Assembly (NCBI GenBank): GCA_964035795.1
Contig: OZ038326.1
Coordinates: 1,522,916-1,586,915 of the forward strand
Source: Pterobdella sp. o SKG-2022
Lineage: Eukaryota > Annelida > Clitellata > Hirudinida > Piscicolidae
DNA: 64,000 nucleotides
Reading direction: 5' to 3'
Shown here piece by piece: positions 63,647 to 64,000 of the stretch. The notes under the pieces are model-generated. The model did not search any database. It had not been told where the DNA came from and saw only the letters and a program-made list of their open reading frames with translations. The translations under genes were made by a program, and so were the position numbers. Each line of letters starts with the position of its first letter. Position 1 is the stretch's first letter.

Positions 63647-64000
63647 CTGTACAAGGTTATTATTTTTTTTACTCTTTTTTTATTTTTTTTTTTGTTATTC
63701 TATTATTTTTTTTTTGATATTCTATGTTTTCTTTATTATTTTAAAATTATTATTGTTGATATTATTCTTGTTGTTGTTATTCTATCTTTTTAGAATTATT
63801 TTAAATGTTAATTTTTTTGATATTATTATTGTTTTTTTTTTTATTATTTTTTATATTTCATGTATTACCATCGGTATTATCATTGAGGTATTAGCTTAAA
63901 ATAATATGTGAACGTGTAGGGTTATGAGTTTATTAATGCTTTAGCTTCTCAGAGGAATTCTATGCTAATCAAAATTAAATTATATTTTCGAAATAATTTT

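Overview
This is an AT-rich, intron-dense animal genomic window. It carries orthologues of conserved metazoan genes (DDX11, an Iroquois homeobox gene, EEF1AKMT2, EXOC3, ASPSCR1, a MEGF6-type EGF protein and a TCF20/RAI1-like ePHD protein). Almost all are split by short introns with GT..AG borders whose phases close exactly. The base composition, abundant ATT/AAT microsatellites and gene set suggest a lophotrochozoan invertebrate; a leech-like annelid is one possibility, but the sequence alone does not settle the species.

Layout: 1-2749 (-) is the N-terminal half of a DDX11-type iron-sulphur DNA helicase, running off the left edge. 3010-6572 (-) is an Asn-rich nuclear protein ending in a TCF20/RAI1-type extended PHD finger. 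6573-12646 holds no gene that I can support. 12654-18018 (+) is an Iroquois TALE homeobox gene in five coding exons. 18019-25798 is a long gene-poor stretch with simple repeats and a few possible control sites.

25838-37535 (+) is the most unusual locus: a secreted protein built from a signal-peptide exon, 17 near-identical phase 1-1 exons amplified together with their introns as units of about 618 bp, and a last exon with a six-cysteine chitin-binding (CBM14/peritrophin-like) domain. The spliced frame closes at 849 residues.

39071-42471 (-) is EEF1AKMT2 (METTL10) in seven exons, with a decayed non-LTR retrotransposon fragment in intron 3 and a large foldback element in intron 5. 42859-45087 (-) is an intronless EXOC3. 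It is divergent from ASPSCR1 (45283-49147, +, 15 exons), with only 195 bp between the start codons. From 49871 to the right edge (-) is a MEGF6-type secreted protein (EMI end, EGF and calcium-binding EGF modules, then about 20 laminin-type EGF modules), 30 exons visible, 5' end missing. A tRNA-derived SINE-like element lies in one of its introns.

These are independent housekeeping and developmental genes, not an operon or pathway cluster. Candidates for something undescribed are the exon-amplified chitin-binding protein with its C-SPYMLRMYPWRRWY-C motif, and a family of foldback elements (2487-2590, 25220-25354, 39803-39974) sharing a core of CTTGATAATGT, 11-12 variable bases and CGAAAAGCTTCGT, whose arms at two loci extend into locus-specific sequence.
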